Below, one piece after another: positions 16,621-26,600 of a stretch of 64,000 nucleotides of DNA. Made by a program: the position numbers and the translations under genes. The notes beneath the pieces are model-generated. The model was not told the DNA's origin. It was given only the letters and a program-made list of their open reading frames with translations, and ran no database searches. The stretch's first letter is position 1; every line of letters begins with the position of its first letter. The stretch lies in assembly GCF_024199845.1 (NCBI RefSeq), contig NZ_JANADO010000002.1, forward strand, positions 248,001 through 312,000, in the 5' to 3' direction. The DNA is from Bradyrhizobium sp. CCGB12. GTDB taxonomy: Bacteria; Pseudomonadota; Alphaproteobacteria; Rhizobiales; Xanthobacteraceae.

Positions 16621-17113
16621 TTACTTCCCCGTCAGCGAAGCAGCGATCTTGCCGCCAATGGCCTCGACGCCACGGCGGGCAGCTTCGTCGGCCAAGTGGG
16701 CATCGCTGTGCGGTGCTCGGGTCGGCATGACCGAGTAGGGTGCCGATAACAGGCAGGCCCATCTGGTCGCCAATTCCGACGCTGGCAAAGCTATGTCGCA
16801 GGTCGTGGATCATCCTAACGCCTGTCACACCCGCCCGCTTGCAAATGGCTGTCCATGGGCGCTTCAGGTCTGCGCGCGGTTTCTCATTCTTGGTCCCGGC
16901 CGATTCACCCGCAATCACAAACGCGCCGAGTCTGGTCAGACCCTTAATGATGTCACGGCGGCAGTCGGCAGATAAATAGTCTTCTTGCCGGTTTTACTGT
17001 CGGGCAATCGCAACACGCCACGCTCCAGATCGATTTCACCCCAGCGCAGGTGCAGAATTTCTCGCAAACGCGCCCGTGAGCATCAGCAGTCGGACCGCGG
17101 CATGTGGGCCGCA
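16621..17113 (-). pseudogene. Tyrosine recombinase (integrase) catalytic-domain remnant
   Basis: Parts of a phage-type integrase over several frames: AAVRLLMLTGA, then REILHLRWGEIDLERGVL, then DLKRPWTAICKRAGVTGVRM with IHDLRHSFASVG and LPVIGTLLGHADPSTAQR, then DAHLADEAARRGVEAIGGKI ending at the TAA at 16621. The boxes around the active-site Arg, His-x-x-Arg and His are recognisable, but the reading changes frame at least three times and the segment with the catalytic tyrosine is out of frame. The N-terminal half is absent. Confidence 0.8.
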
Positions 17114-17224
17114 GACGCCAGTTGCGACGCCTGCGGCCTACGCTGGCTACCGTTCCGCACGATCGGCGCCGGCAATGGATTGAAGCTCAACTGCCCCAGC
17201 ATGGCAATCAAGAGGATGGATTTG

Positions 17225-17383
17225 TTATTTAGGACCGAAGGCGCTCAGGAGCCCGATCGCGATGGGTATCAGGGCGACGCAGGCCCATAAGGCTGGCGCG
17301 TCAGAGTTTAGACCGGCAATGAAGATCCCGATGCCAAAGCCGACGATAAACGCCGAGATCGCATAGGCAACTACTGTGTCCAT
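17225..17383 (-). CDS. Small two-helix membrane protein, 52 aa
   Basis: A 52-residue frame beginning MDTVVAYAISAFIVGFGIGI and continuing FIAGLNSDAPALWACVALI then PIAIGLLSAFGPK and TAA. Two hydrophobic helices separated by a short polar turn, a hairpin typical of small inner-membrane proteins. The ribosome site is weak. It lies between the integrase remnant and the XRE regulator. Function unknown. Confidence 0.55.
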   Translation of the reverse strand: MDTVVAYAISAFIVGFGIGIFIAGLNSDAPALWACVALIPIAIGLLSAFGPK

Positions 17384-17488
17384 CGGCCCGATCCACAAAC
17401 AATAGGATCGATGCCTTAAGGACGCGTCGGGGCAACAAACGTTCCAGAGCGCCGAAGCGCCCCCAATGTAGGGGTGGGCAGCTAGACT

Positions 17489-17731
17489 CTAGGCCTTCGG
17501 TTTCGCGAGCCTCACGCCCGGTCCACCGTCGCTCGATGGGCCGTCGTTCAGAAAGATGACGCCTGCACTTTCGAACGCAGCACGGATATCGGCGACGGTC
17601 CTTGGCAACAGCTCCTCACCGCGCTCTAGCCTCGTGATCGTGTTGGTGGACACACCAGCGGCCTCAGCGACCTCGCGGACACCGAGATGGAGGGCAGCCC
17701 GGGCCATACGAGACTGAGAAGCGGAAATCAT
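17489..17731 (-). CDS. XRE-family helix-turn-helix regulator
   Basis: An 80-residue protein beginning MISASQSRMARAALHLGVRE. The Cro/C1-type helix-turn-helix runs through VREVAEAAGVSTNTITRLER (about 18-37), followed by RTVADIRAAFESAGVIFL. GGGG stands 6 bp before the ATG at 17731. It diverges from the gene at 17853, and the intergenic region holds two palindromes, so it very likely represses itself and that neighbour. Confidence 0.85.
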   Translation of the reverse strand: MISASQSRMARAALHLGVREVAEAAGVSTNTITRLERGEELLPRTVADIRAAFESAGVIFLNDGPSSDGGPGVRLAKPKA

Positions 17732-17759
17732 TTTGATCCCCAAAGGCCTTGTGTGGAAC

Positions 17760-17831
17760 CGCTACACCGTAGCGAAAACGACTTGGCGTAGCAAAACACG
17801 GAATCTGGTTACGGTGTAGCGATTCCGCTAC
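17760..17831. promoter_or_regulatory. Twin palindromic operators for the XRE regulator
   Basis: Site 1: CGCTAC-ACC-GTAGCG (17760-17774). Site 2: GTAGCG-ATTC-CGCTAC (17816-17831). The 12-mer CGCTACACCGTA occurs in both, on opposite strands. The sites flank the divergent promoter interval, one close to each gene. A lone half-site (GCGTAGC) lies between them near 17786. Confidence 0.7.
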
Positions 17832-17852
17832 GGAGTCTTGGAGGGTTCTTTT

Positions 17853-18095
17853 ATGTCTTCGGCGGCAATCAAGTACATCGACCATGATCATCACGCCCAT
17901 CTTTCGCGCGTTAGGGCGGGACTCACATCTGAAAAGCGCGACGGAGATCCCTACACGCGCTTATACAACGACGGTGACGAGGAGCACTTGATGTGGATGG
18001 CCGATAAGCTTCTCAATGATGTTTGCGATCTTCACAAGGAATGCGCTGAGAATCTTGCCGCCTGCATAGAGCCCTGGGCGCAAGCGGCGGAGTGA
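17853..18095 (+). CDS. Hypothetical protein controlled by the divergent XRE regulator
   Basis: An 80-residue soluble protein beginning MSSAAIKYIDHDHHAHLSRV, rich in His and acidic residues, with HLMWMADKLLNDVCDLHKEC in the second half. GGAGG lies 8 bp before the ATG at 17853, which is preferred over the in-frame TTG at 17838. Operator site 2 is just upstream and a terminator-like hairpin follows. Function unknown; position suggests an island-encoded regulated gene. Confidence 0.65.
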   Translation: MSSAAIKYIDHDHHAHLSRVRAGLTSEKRDGDPYTRLYNDGDEEHLMWMADKLLNDVCDLHKECAENLAACIEPWAQAAE

Positions 18096-18147
18096 ACCAA
18101 CCGGCGGCTAGTCATGGCTTGACACCCATCAATCCCACGCCGCCGAG

Positions 18148-18176
18148 GCGCCCCCGCAAGGGTGGGGCGCTTTGCT
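18148..18176 (+). terminator. Rho-independent terminator after the 17853 gene
   Basis: GCGCCCC and GGGGCGC form a 7-bp stem around a 9-nt loop, followed by TTTGCTTG, 50 bp past the stop codon of the gene ending at 18095. Confidence 0.6.
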
Positions 18177-18228
18177 TGCTCAATTCGCCGGCCGGCGTTA
18201 ACGCTGGCTGCTGCCTAGGGGGAATGCG

Positions 18229-18474
18229 GTGAGCAAGGCGCGCGAGTTTGTCGATTTCTGGACAGAGAACAGCATCCACGCTGTCGAGCAATATCGGACT
18301 GCTGGCGCGTCTCAGGATGTGGCGGAACTCAGCCGTCGTCTGATTGAGGCCGCCAAGGGGCAGGGTATCTCAGAAGCCGACTTGCAGGCCGAGATCGGCG
18401 AAATCCCCGACTACATTGAGGACCGGCTCAAGGCGGCGAACGACGCTGAGCGCGCACGGCGTAAGCCTTCTTAG
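18229..18474 (+). CDS. DUF768-like small protein
   Basis: An 81-residue protein: REFVDFWTENSIHAVEQYRT, then DVAELSRRLIEAAKGQGISE followed by GEIPDYIEDRLKAANDAE. The order (F-x-D-x-W-x2-N, then LA-x2-L-x-A-x2-EGI, then an acidic helix) fits DUF768, a small family abundant in Mesorhizobium and Bradyrhizobium, often on symbiosis or integrative islands. The start is a GTG. No biochemical function is known to me. Confidence 0.65.
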   Translation: MSKAREFVDFWTENSIHAVEQYRTAGASQDVAELSRRLIEAAKGQGISEADLQAEIGEIPDYIEDRLKAANDAERARRKPS

Positions 18475-18707
18475 GTTTTGTCCAACCTATGAACATCACC
18501 GGGCTTGAGCTTGAGTTCCTCGAACATCCGCTGCTGCTGGGGCGTCAGAACTACATTCAACATCTCCGCGGTCCATCCCTCAGGAACGGCGGCAAGGACC
18601 AGTGTTATCGCTTGGCTCGGTTTGGCGAGTGCGATCCAAATTTGCGTTGTTGTGTCGTCCGCCGTCACTTGAACAACGGTGAAGGTGTTACCGAACGATT
18701 CTGCCAT
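18471..18707 (-). CDS. Small conserved protein, full-length paralogue of 16177
   Basis: A 78-residue protein beginning MAESFGNTFTVVQVTADDTT, with IALAKPSQAITLVLAAVPEG, WTAEMLNVVLTPQQQRMF and a C-terminal ELKLKPGDVHRLDKT lacking in the paralogue. I use the ATG at 18707 because the paralogue starts at the same point; the longer frame runs into the neighbouring gene. Its end overlaps the plus-strand DUF768-like gene by 4 bp, tail to tail. Function unknown. Confidence 0.7.
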   Translation of the reverse strand: MAESFGNTFTVVQVTADDTTTQIWIALAKPSQAITLVLAAVPEGWTAEMLNVVLTPQQQRMFEELKLKPGDVHRLDKT

Positions 18708-18739
18708 TTCGTTCAATGCGACAGCTGGCGCTCGGGTTT

Positions 18740-19000
18740 CTAATCCGAGGCGCCTCGATGTCGCTTCGCCCGTTTTCCTACCTGCATATTCTCCAGCGCG
18801 ATCGGCGGTTGCAACCCTGGGGACGTCAGCCATTCATTGATGTGCGAGGCCGTTTCGGCCTGGCGGGCTCGCCTGAGATATAGCTCGCGCTGGGCGCCGG
18901 GCGGCAACTGTGCTGCGGCCTCCTTGAGGCGCGCAGCCTCCTCGGCCAATCTCTCTTCAAATGTTTTCGTATGTTTGGTTCGGTTGCGACGCTTGATCAT
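18740..19000 (-). CDS. Small charged helical protein
   Basis: An 86-residue, Arg/Glu-rich helical protein beginning MIKRRNRTKHTKTFEERLAE, with GAQRELYLRRARQAETASHI and NEWLTSPGLQPPI. AAAGG precedes the ATG. The pattern RLAEEA...LPPGAQRE...LRRARQAETA is familiar from multi-copy Bradyrhizobium hypothetical proteins. A truncated paralogue lies at 16408. Probably transcribed with the gene at 18471. Confidence 0.65.
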   Translation of the reverse strand: MIKRRNRTKHTKTFEERLAEEAARLKEAAAQLPPGAQRELYLRRARQAETASHINEWLTSPGLQPPIALENMQVGKRAKRHRGASD

Positions 19001-19040
19001 GCGCTGCACCTTTCCATTCGAGGAAGGCGGGAGCGCATAG

Positions 19041-19363
19041 TCGCGTTCTCATCACCGATGTCTGCCAAACTGCCGCGCGGTGACGGACTACAATAGATCG
19101 ATGCCGGGATTGGTTGCTATATTGTGTGTTAACTCACTGATTTGTTTTGAGAACTACTCAAGTAGTGCTAACTACTCATTTTACTGGAAACACAACATTA
19201 CCGCGACCCCCCGCGCCGCCGTGGCCCGCCCCTGAAAGAGGGGAGGGCGCCTACTTCCCGCCGTTCAGCGCAGCAGCGATCTTGCCCGAGGTTTTGGAAC
19301 TGAAGGCTGCGCCTATAGGGTCAGCGATATGGTATAATGAGGTTAGGCGCTTGATTCGCCTCG
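19041..19363. other. AT-richer intergenic stretch with integrase-end relic
   Basis: No complete gene. On the minus strand around 19250-19300 the reading KTSGKIAAALNGGK and stop resembles the C-terminal tail of the integrase remnant ending at 16621, hinting at a third copy. The local dip in GC (19110-19200) is unlike the flanks. Confidence 0.35.
19152..19178. repeat. Spaced 9-bp direct repeat
   Basis: AACTACTCA occurs at 19152-19160 and 19170-19178, with AGTAGT between them so that the first copy also forms a short palindrome. It lies upstream of the excisionase/integrase relics and could be an arm-type or operator site. Confidence 0.35.
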
Positions 19364-19675
19364 GTGCGCTGGCCTCGGCCGGCGAGGTACGCAGAGCATT
19401 TAATTCTCAGGGGCACGCTCTTGCCCAATCCCGCCAACGACAACGTGCAGTCCCGCGGCCTCCGTCGCGCGGCTGCGGCGCGCTATCTCGGAATCTCCTC
19501 CAGCCATTCGACGTCCAATGTAAGGCCGGCAACATTCGGCGCCGAAACAATGCTCGGCGTTGTACTGTGGGACCGCCAGGATCTCGACCGACTGTTCGAT
19601 GGTGTTTCAGTCGCGAATGATGATGACGACGGCTATCGAGACAAGGCATGCGGCAGCGAAAGCCTAAATTCGTAA
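19364..19675 (+). CDS. Excisionase/AlpA-like DNA-binding protein, middle scrambled
   Basis: The frame carries SRGLRRAAAARYLGISSSH, an AlpA/Xis-like helix-turn-helix, and ends MLGVVLWDRQDLDRLFDG, the usual closing motif of these 60-90 residue proteins. Between them the in-frame text STSNVRPATFGAET looks wrong, while the neighbouring frame reads FDVQCKAGNI, the expected recognition helix. Two compensating indels therefore appear to have altered the DNA-contact region. It directly precedes and overlaps the integrase relic, the normal xis-int order. Confidence 0.6.
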   Translation: MRWPRPARYAEHLILRGTLLPNPANDNVQSRGLRRAAAARYLGISSSHSTSNVRPATFGAETMLGVVLWDRQDLDRLFDGVSVANDDDDGYRDKACGSESLNS

Positions 19676-20512
19676 ACGAATACGATCGATAGGCATGGCA
19701 AGCCGCGCATATAGCTGCGACGACCGGGCAGGGCGCAAATAGCTTTACCCGCGCCTCTATACACACCGGAATTCTGGACGGCCTATCGTGAGGCCATGAG
19801 CACGGATGAGCCCCTGCTAGCGACGCGGCGCGTTAGGACCGGCAGCATAGCGGCGGCTGTGAACGGCTATTACGGCTCGACTGAATTCAAGGTGCTGGCC
19901 GAAACGACGAAAGCCACCTATCGCGGGGTTTTGGGCCGCTTTGTTGATAAGCACGGTGAAGGGCCGATAGCTGGCCTGGCCTTCAAGCGGCTTAAAGGTC
20001 TGATGGACTATGCAGTGTCGGCCGGCCTGCGAGCCGATAATCCCGTTGTCGTGGCCAAGAAAGTAAAGCTCAAAACAACGGGCCATCGGACGTGGACTGA
20101 GGAAGACATCACCAAGTTCCGAAAGCACCACCAGGTTGGCACGCCGCTACAGCTCGCCTTCGAGGTGCTGTTGCAGCCTGCGCCGTTCCGATGCCGTGCG
20201 CCTTGGCTGGCAGCACCTAACTGAGGACGGCCTCGTCATCAGCACAAAGAAGAGCCAAGGCCATGTTGAGTTGTGCATCCCAGTACATAGCGACCTTGCG
20301 CGCTATATTTCCGCTTGCCCTAAGGATGGCCCGGCCTTCATCGCAACCATGTACGGCCGCGCTCGCAGCGAGTAAGCGTTCTCCGCGTGGATTAGCGAGG
20401 CGGCATGCGACGCCGGTCTTCCCCAGAAGTCTTCGCCACATGGCGTGCGCAAGGCGGCGTGTCGTCGTTTGGTGAGGCTGGATGCAGCGCGCTCGAAATC
20501 ATGTCCATTAGC
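19648..20512 (+). pseudogene. Tyrosine integrase, frameshifted and truncated
   Basis: Begins MRQRKPKFVNEYDR, hits a stop, resumes as LYTPEFWTAYREAMSTDEP, then AAVNGYYGSTEFKVLAETTK and LKGLMDYAVSAGLRADNPVV. It shifts frame near 20165 to RRSDAVRLGWQHLTEDGLVI, meets an in-frame TAA at 20373 and continues AFSAWISEAACDAGLP, HGVRKAACRRL and CSALEIMSIS, where it ends. Part of the core-binding domain is deleted, and the His box after MSIS and the catalytic Tyr are missing because the sequence switches to an unrelated gene at about 20512. Confidence 0.85.
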
Positions 20513-20513
20513 G

Positions 20514-20788
20514 CCAGAAGCCTGTGAAGTGCTCTTGCACGATGTCGAACCATCATCCTGGCTCCGCGGCGAGGTAGGTCACTCGCTTTCGCCAACGGGG
20601 GGCGGGCATCGCCTCTCTCAGCATCCCGTCAAGGTTGACCGTTCCATCGTTCGGATCGAGGTCGGCGATTGAGCGAAGCAGCAACGTCTTTCCACCCCGG
20701 ATGGTCGCTGCAGAGCGACGCATTCGCCGTCCTGCAGGTCGAATGACACCGGAGATGTGCAAGCGCTTGACCTCCTGACAGTCAGCAT
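20514..20788 (-). pseudogene. ABC transporter ATPase, N-terminal fragment
   Basis: FDLQDGECVALQRPSG in one frame is followed in the next by GGKTLLLRSIADLDPNDGTV, giving a Walker A region and the start of an ABC ATPase. The text continues RWRKRVTYLAAEPG, then TGA where a Trp is expected, then WFDIVQEHFTG, and breaks off at the integrase relic. About 70 residues of a protein normally over 200 remain. AGGAGG before a TTG at 20762 may be its original ribosome site. It lies directly downstream of the ATP-grasp gene. Confidence 0.7.
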
Positions 20789-21825
20789 GCGCGCCAGCTT
20801 GAGATGCAGCCGATCGGCAACCTGCCTGGCAATCTGCGCCGCCGCCTCGTCCGGGTAGGGATGCACCGAGCTGGCGTTGATCTCACCCAGCACGTAGCTA
20901 TCGCTCCCGTCGGCCTGGACCGGGCCGAGCATGAAGTCGGCGTCCCAGATCGCGGGCAAGTCACCTCGCACAATAGCCAGTAACGAGGTTAGCTGGGGCG
21001 TCCACTCGTCTTCCATCAGCCGGCGCAGGCGCTGGAAACGCGGGTCGGCGTTGGACGTGTAGAACCGCGGCCCAGCCTCGGCGCGTGCGGCCGGAGAGTC
21101 GACCAGGGCTTTGACCTTGTGATGGCCGAAACCGGCGCAGCGATCGCCTGCCATATAGCAGCGCACCACGCCCCCGCTCAGGCGAGGTTGGAACGCTTGG
21201 TCGATCACGCTGCCGTTCTTGAAATACTCGGCGCAGCGACGGAGGAAATCATCCAGCGTTAGTTCCTCTGGCGCGTCCTTGGTCGCGTCCAGCACCCTTA
21301 TCATTGGGGAAGTCGGCAACCTCTCGACCTTCCAGACGCCTGGGCCACCGTTGCCCCGGTTGCGCTTGATCACGCGGGGACCTCTTGCGAGCCGCGGCGG
21401 CAACTCGGTGCACATCGACTCGGCGGTGCGATATAGTGCAGTGTCACTTCCCCATCCCATCAAGCGGGTACGAGAGAGCACCTCCTTGGCGCCCATCTTG
21501 AGGACGACATCGGGATGCGCACTCACCCAGACGCCCCGGGCGGCGACGTCGCGGAGCAGGACGTCGAGACTGGCGCGATTTCGACCTTCCTGGATGGGTT
21601 GACCCAGACGAGTACGCCGTCCACCGCGAGCAACTGCTCGCGGACTTCTGCGGCGAAACCTTCATCGTAGATCACGGGGCGTGCGTCGACTCCGACTGCG
21701 TCGAGCGCTTCGAAGACGTCGGCGAAGGGGCTGTTTCGGACTGAGGCGTCCCGGCGTGCGACGGGGTTTCCTCGCGAGAGAATGGCGATTGAAGGTCGGG
21801 AAGAGGATTGTCGTTCCGTGTCCAT
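20782..21825 (-). pseudogene. Cj0069-family ATP-grasp-like protein with one frameshift
   Basis: From the ATG at 21825 the frame reads RPSIAILSRGNPVARRDASV, ARPVIYDEGFAAEVREQLLA and VDGVLVWVN. One missing base near 21598 moves the continuation (RASLDVLLRDVAARGVWVSA) to the next frame, which then runs intact: HPDVVLKMGAKEVLSRTRL, KRNRGNGGPGVWKVE, WDADFMLGPVQ and GEINASSVHPYPDEAA. This is the full length (about 340 residues) of the Cj0069 family, ATP-grasp-like proteins of unknown substrate. With only one clear indel it is the freshest pseudogene here; a sequencing error cannot be excluded. Confidence 0.75.
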
Positions 21826-22102
21826 GCGCAAGCTCCACGTGTTGCGTGCTGCGCAGATCTTGGACCGAAGTCTCACCGGGAGTCTGCTTGTCCCCTTCAA
21901 TACGACTTACGTGAGATCGTCGTGGCGTTTCAAGAGGGAACGCCACCGAGCCGCCGTGCTACCCGCGCTGTCGACTCCATCAAGGCTGCTGACGCATAGG
22001 GCGTGATGGGTGGACGGCTGAGGTCGTCTCAATAGGCGCCCAGCGGGCGCAGCCCGGCGCTCGCGAGGATGCCGGCGGAGACCATGATGTCACGGGTATG
22101 GC

Positions 22103-22420
22103 CTATTTCGGAGTGCCAGTCCCGCTGCCTGAGCCTGTAGTTTGGTCCATTCCCGGTCGTCCCGGGGGATGTGACGACGCTGCCGGCCTGTCTTGATCGG
22201 CTACGTATCCGGACTCTCCGGAATTTCGCGTCTTGATCCCTTTGTCTGCATCACGTTGCATCTGCTCGTTGGGCTCGCGCGTCTTGAGCCCTTTGTCGGC
22301 ATCTTGATGCATCTGCTCTTTCGTTTGGTCGCTCGGTGCAGCTTGCTGCGTCTGGGCTGTTGCGGGGAAGGCAATCGCGCTTCCGGCAACGACAATTATA
22401 GCGAAAGTCGAGACTCGCAT
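22103..22420 (-). CDS. Secreted small protein with an internal duplication
   Basis: A 105-residue protein with signal peptide (FAIIVVAGSAIAFPATAQT) after GGAGG with 5-bp spacing from the ATG at 22420. The mature part repeats EQMHQDADKGLKTREPN as EQMQRDADKGIKTRNSG, and ends in a Gly/Ser/Thr-rich tail. Highly charged, probably unstructured, periplasmic. The duplication suggests a two-site binding or spacer protein, but nothing fixes a function. Confidence 0.7.
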   Translation of the reverse strand: MRVSTFAIIVVAGSAIAFPATAQTQQAAPSDQTKEQMHQDADKGLKTREPNEQMQRDADKGIKTRNSGESGYVADQDRPAASSHPPGRPGMDQTTGSGSGTGTPK

Positions 22421-22658
22421 ATGCTCCTCCATTGCGTTGCTCGCTTCGTAACGCGCGAACTTCCAAACGTTTCCTTGTTCCGGTGGGCATTTGCAGGACG
22501 CGCTTGGGTTAGGACAGGTTACCGAATGCTCCCTCTCAAAAGGGAAAGAGACATAACGGGTTGACAGCCCGATCGTCTGGACCTTTATTCGAGGTGCGGG
22601 GGAAAGCGATCTCCCGCGTCATGCCCAAGAATCGCGTCCTGATCACCAAGGACGCAGC

Positions 22659-23411
22659 ATGTCAGCATCGTACACCTCCATTTCACCCGACCAACTGTCC
22701 CGATTGATAGGCACGGCGGCTGCGCCGACACTCATCGATGTACGCATCGACGAGGATTTCTCAGCCGCCCCGCGTTTGGTCCCGGGCGCCGTGCGGCGCT
22801 CGCACCTCGACGTCCAGGATTGGGCGTCTCGCCTGACGGGCCAGTCCGTCGCCGTGGTCTGTCAAAGGGCAAGAAGCTCAGCGGGGGGACCGCGGCTTGG
22901 CTCCGCTGCGGCAACGTCGCGGCCGAGGTCCTCGAAGGAGGACACGTCGGCTGGAAAGAAGCTAATCTTCCAACTGTGCCGGCCAACAAGATCGCGAAAC
23001 GCGACGGGCGCGGCCGCACCGTCCGGGTCACGCGAGCCCGTCCGAAGATCGACCGCATCGCATGTCCATGGCTGATCCGCCGTTTCGTCGATCCCCGCCG
23101 CTGTCTTCCTATTCGTAGCACCTTCCGAGGTCGTCGAGGTGGGCGAGCGTTTCAAAGCGACGCCCTTCGACATTGAGGACGTGTTCTGGAGCCATCGCAG
23201 CGAGCTCTGCACTTTGGATGTGATGGTGAAAGAGTTCGGCCTCTCGACGCCGGCAATGGAGGGCCTAGCGACGATGGTCAGGGCCGCCGACACCGCACGG
23301 CTCGATCTGTCTCCCGAGGCGCCCGGGTTGCTAGCCGCGTCGCTAGGTCTGTCGCTGGTGCCGCGACGCGACCAAGGAAACCCACAACTGGCCGACCAAC
23401 AAGGTGAAGGC

Positions 23412-23415
<4 letters not shown>
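22659..23415 (+). pseudogene. chrB: ChrB-type chromate resistance protein with rhodanese-like N-terminus, frameshifted
   Basis: Frame 1 holds a rhodanese-like start (ISPDQLSRLIGTAAAPTLID, VRIDEDFSAAPRLVPGAVRR). After a shift near 22870, frame 2 gives LSGGTAAWLRCGNVAAEVLE and the ChrB signature [20 protein letters not shown]. After another near 23110, [20 protein letters not shown] and [10 protein letters not shown] follow. A deletion then removes part of the C-terminus before [10 protein letters not shown] and stop. Its TGA overlaps the chrA ATG. Intact relatives accompany chrA in chromate resistance. Inactive as it stands. Confidence 0.8.
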
Positions 23416-24771
<1,356 letters not shown>

Positions 24772-24825
24772 AACGGGAGACCGACGGACTTCACCTGGGG
24801 CAGGGACACGACCAAGAGAACGAAC

Positions 24826-25060
24826 ATGAGAACACTGACGATCTATCTCGCAGCAATGCTGCTGGCTCTTGCGGGCGGCATGTCGCCCGCAATGGCGCTG
24901 ACCCAGGAGGAGCTCGTCGCCAAGATCCAGGCGGCTGGCTACTCGCAGGTGACCGACGTCAAGTCGACCGCCGAAGGCACCACGGTCAAAGCCGGTGAAG
25001 GACGGCAAGCCGGTGAAGCTCGTCGTCGACAGCAGCGGCCAGATCAAAGAGCGAAACTGA
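24826..25060 (+). pseudogene. Exported PepSY-type protein with one frameshift
   Basis: MRTLTIYLAAMLLALAGGMS is a signal peptide; LTQEELVAKIQAAGYSQVTD and VKSTAEGTTVKA follow. One extra G near 24990 displaces the rest, which in the next frame reads VKDGKPVKLVVDSSGQIKER and ends at TGA 25060. Together they make a typical 75-80 residue PepSY-like periplasmic protein (EE-x3-K-x-Q-x-GY, then KDG-x2-V-x-L-x-VD). Confidence 0.75.
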
Positions 25061-25076
25061 GTGGAGGACGAGTAAG

Positions 25077-26025
25077 ATGAAACGCACAGTATGGACCCTC
25101 ACGGCCCTCGGTCTCGCCTACTTGCCCTTCGTCTACATGGCACGCGCGCAAGACACCGACTGGCAAAAGGTCGACGAGACCCTCGGCCGGAAGGCCGCCG
25201 TCTCCGACGACATCCACCGCTACGGCTTCCCGCGCAGCGACCTGTCGGCCACCTTGGATGGCGTGACCATCAAGCCTTCGCTGGCGTTGGGCGGTTGGGT
25301 GGCGTTTAAGCCTATGCAAAGCAGCGCCATGATCATGGGCGACCTTGTGCTGCTGGAGACCGATATCAATCCCGTGATGGCGAAGATGATCGCGAGCGGC
25401 CTCCAGATCACTGCCGTGCACAATCATTTGCTGCGCGCGAGCCCGGCGACGTTCTACATGCATGTCGCCGGGCATGGTGATCCCCTCAAACTAGCCTCGG
25501 CCATCCGCGATGCGTTGGCGGAACGCAAGACGCCGCAAACGGCCGCCGCACCGGCGAGCCCGCCTCCTGCCGTCGATATCGACACGGCGCAGCTCGACCA
25601 GATCATCGGAACCAAGGGACAGGCCCAACGGCGGCGTCTACCAGTTCAACGTGAAGCGGCGTGATCCGATCACGGAGGGTCGCATGCTGCTGACCCCGGT
25701 CGGTCCGATGGGCATCGCCATCGGCATCAATTTTCAGCAGACGGGCGGGTGCAAGGCGGCGATCACGGTGGACTTCGTGCTGACGAGCGACGAGGTCAAC
25801 CCGGTCATCGTCGCGCTGCGGACGCACGGTATCGAAGTCAGCGCGCTGCACAGCCACATGCTGGACGAGCAGCCCAGGCTCTTCTTTATGCACTTCTGGG
25901 CGAACGACGATGCGATCAAGCCGGCGAAGGGCCTGCGCGCTGCCCTCGACAAAAACGGCGAGCACCAAGGGCTAGTACGACTTGAGGGCTGTGGAACCGA
26001 CGCTGTCGGGGAGTTGTCGCACTAA
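25077..26025 (+). pseudogene. DUF1259 (LpqO-like) exported protein with one frameshift
   Basis: A signal peptide (TALGLAYLPFVYMARAQ) precedes a first DUF1259 unit (LGRKAAVSDDIHRYGFPRSD, AVHNHLLRASPATFYMHVAG). One extra C near 25617 moves the second unit to another frame: NGGVYQFNVKRRDPITEGRM, VNPVIVALRTHGIEVSALHS and HMLDEQPRLFFMHFWANDD. Each unit has the H-x-H and F-x-MH elements of the family, so the intact protein has about 310 residues. It follows the PepSY gene within 20 bp and belongs to the same chromate-region operon. Confidence 0.8.
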
Positions 26026-26368
26026 GCTTTAACAGCGCTCAAAAGCGAGGTCTGCTTCGGGTCCCAGGCGGCGTAGCCGATGTCGCCCGTCTTCGCGCAA
26101 AGGAGCCCGAGCGGTGGTATTCCCCATGACCGAACGGAGAGGATATCCACTCCTCCACACGCTGCTCGACAAGCAGTTAGAACGCCGCTTCATCGGGGCA
26201 ACGAACTTATTGGGCGCGAATGGAAGGGATTGGATGCCTTCATTCGCTGATTTGATCTGACAGAACAGTAACGGACCCTGGTGCGCCTTATCGTCAACGA
26301 GGGCGCGCGGCCTGAGGGGGCGGCAGAGCTCGCCGGCTATCACCGCCGCCGGTCGACCGACAATGCGA
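26026..26368. other. Intergenic, possible end of the kinase relic
   Basis: No intact gene. The minus-strand reading may contain the scrambled tail of the histidine-kinase fragment that begins near 26600, but nothing is secure. Confidence 0.3.
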
Positions 26369-26600
26369 TTACCGACGCTGGCCGAAGCGATCAAGCTGTT
26401 TGATAGTCTCCGTCACTTCGAACCAGTCGAGCACGGCGCGGCGTCTGGAACCGATGCCGCGCTCGATGCGCCAGATGATACTCAGTTTGCCCTCTGCTTG
26501 CGTCGGGGTACCATACTTAACAGAATTGGTGGCGAGTTCGTGGATCGCGAGCTCTGGATCAGATCCAACCACAAGGTCATTGGTCTTGATCTGCGATCTA
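26369..26600 (-). pseudogene. Histidine kinase (HWE-type) ATPase fragment
   Basis: The frame carries DPELAIHELATNSVKYGTPT followed by EGKLSIIWRIERG and LDWFEVTE. The H-E-L-x-TN-x-x-KYG box and the following strand are the N-box region of HWE/HisKA_2 sensor kinases common in rhizobia. The phospho-acceptor histidine region upstream and the G boxes downstream are missing or scrambled, and the sequence collides with the end of the decarboxylase gene. Confidence 0.6.
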
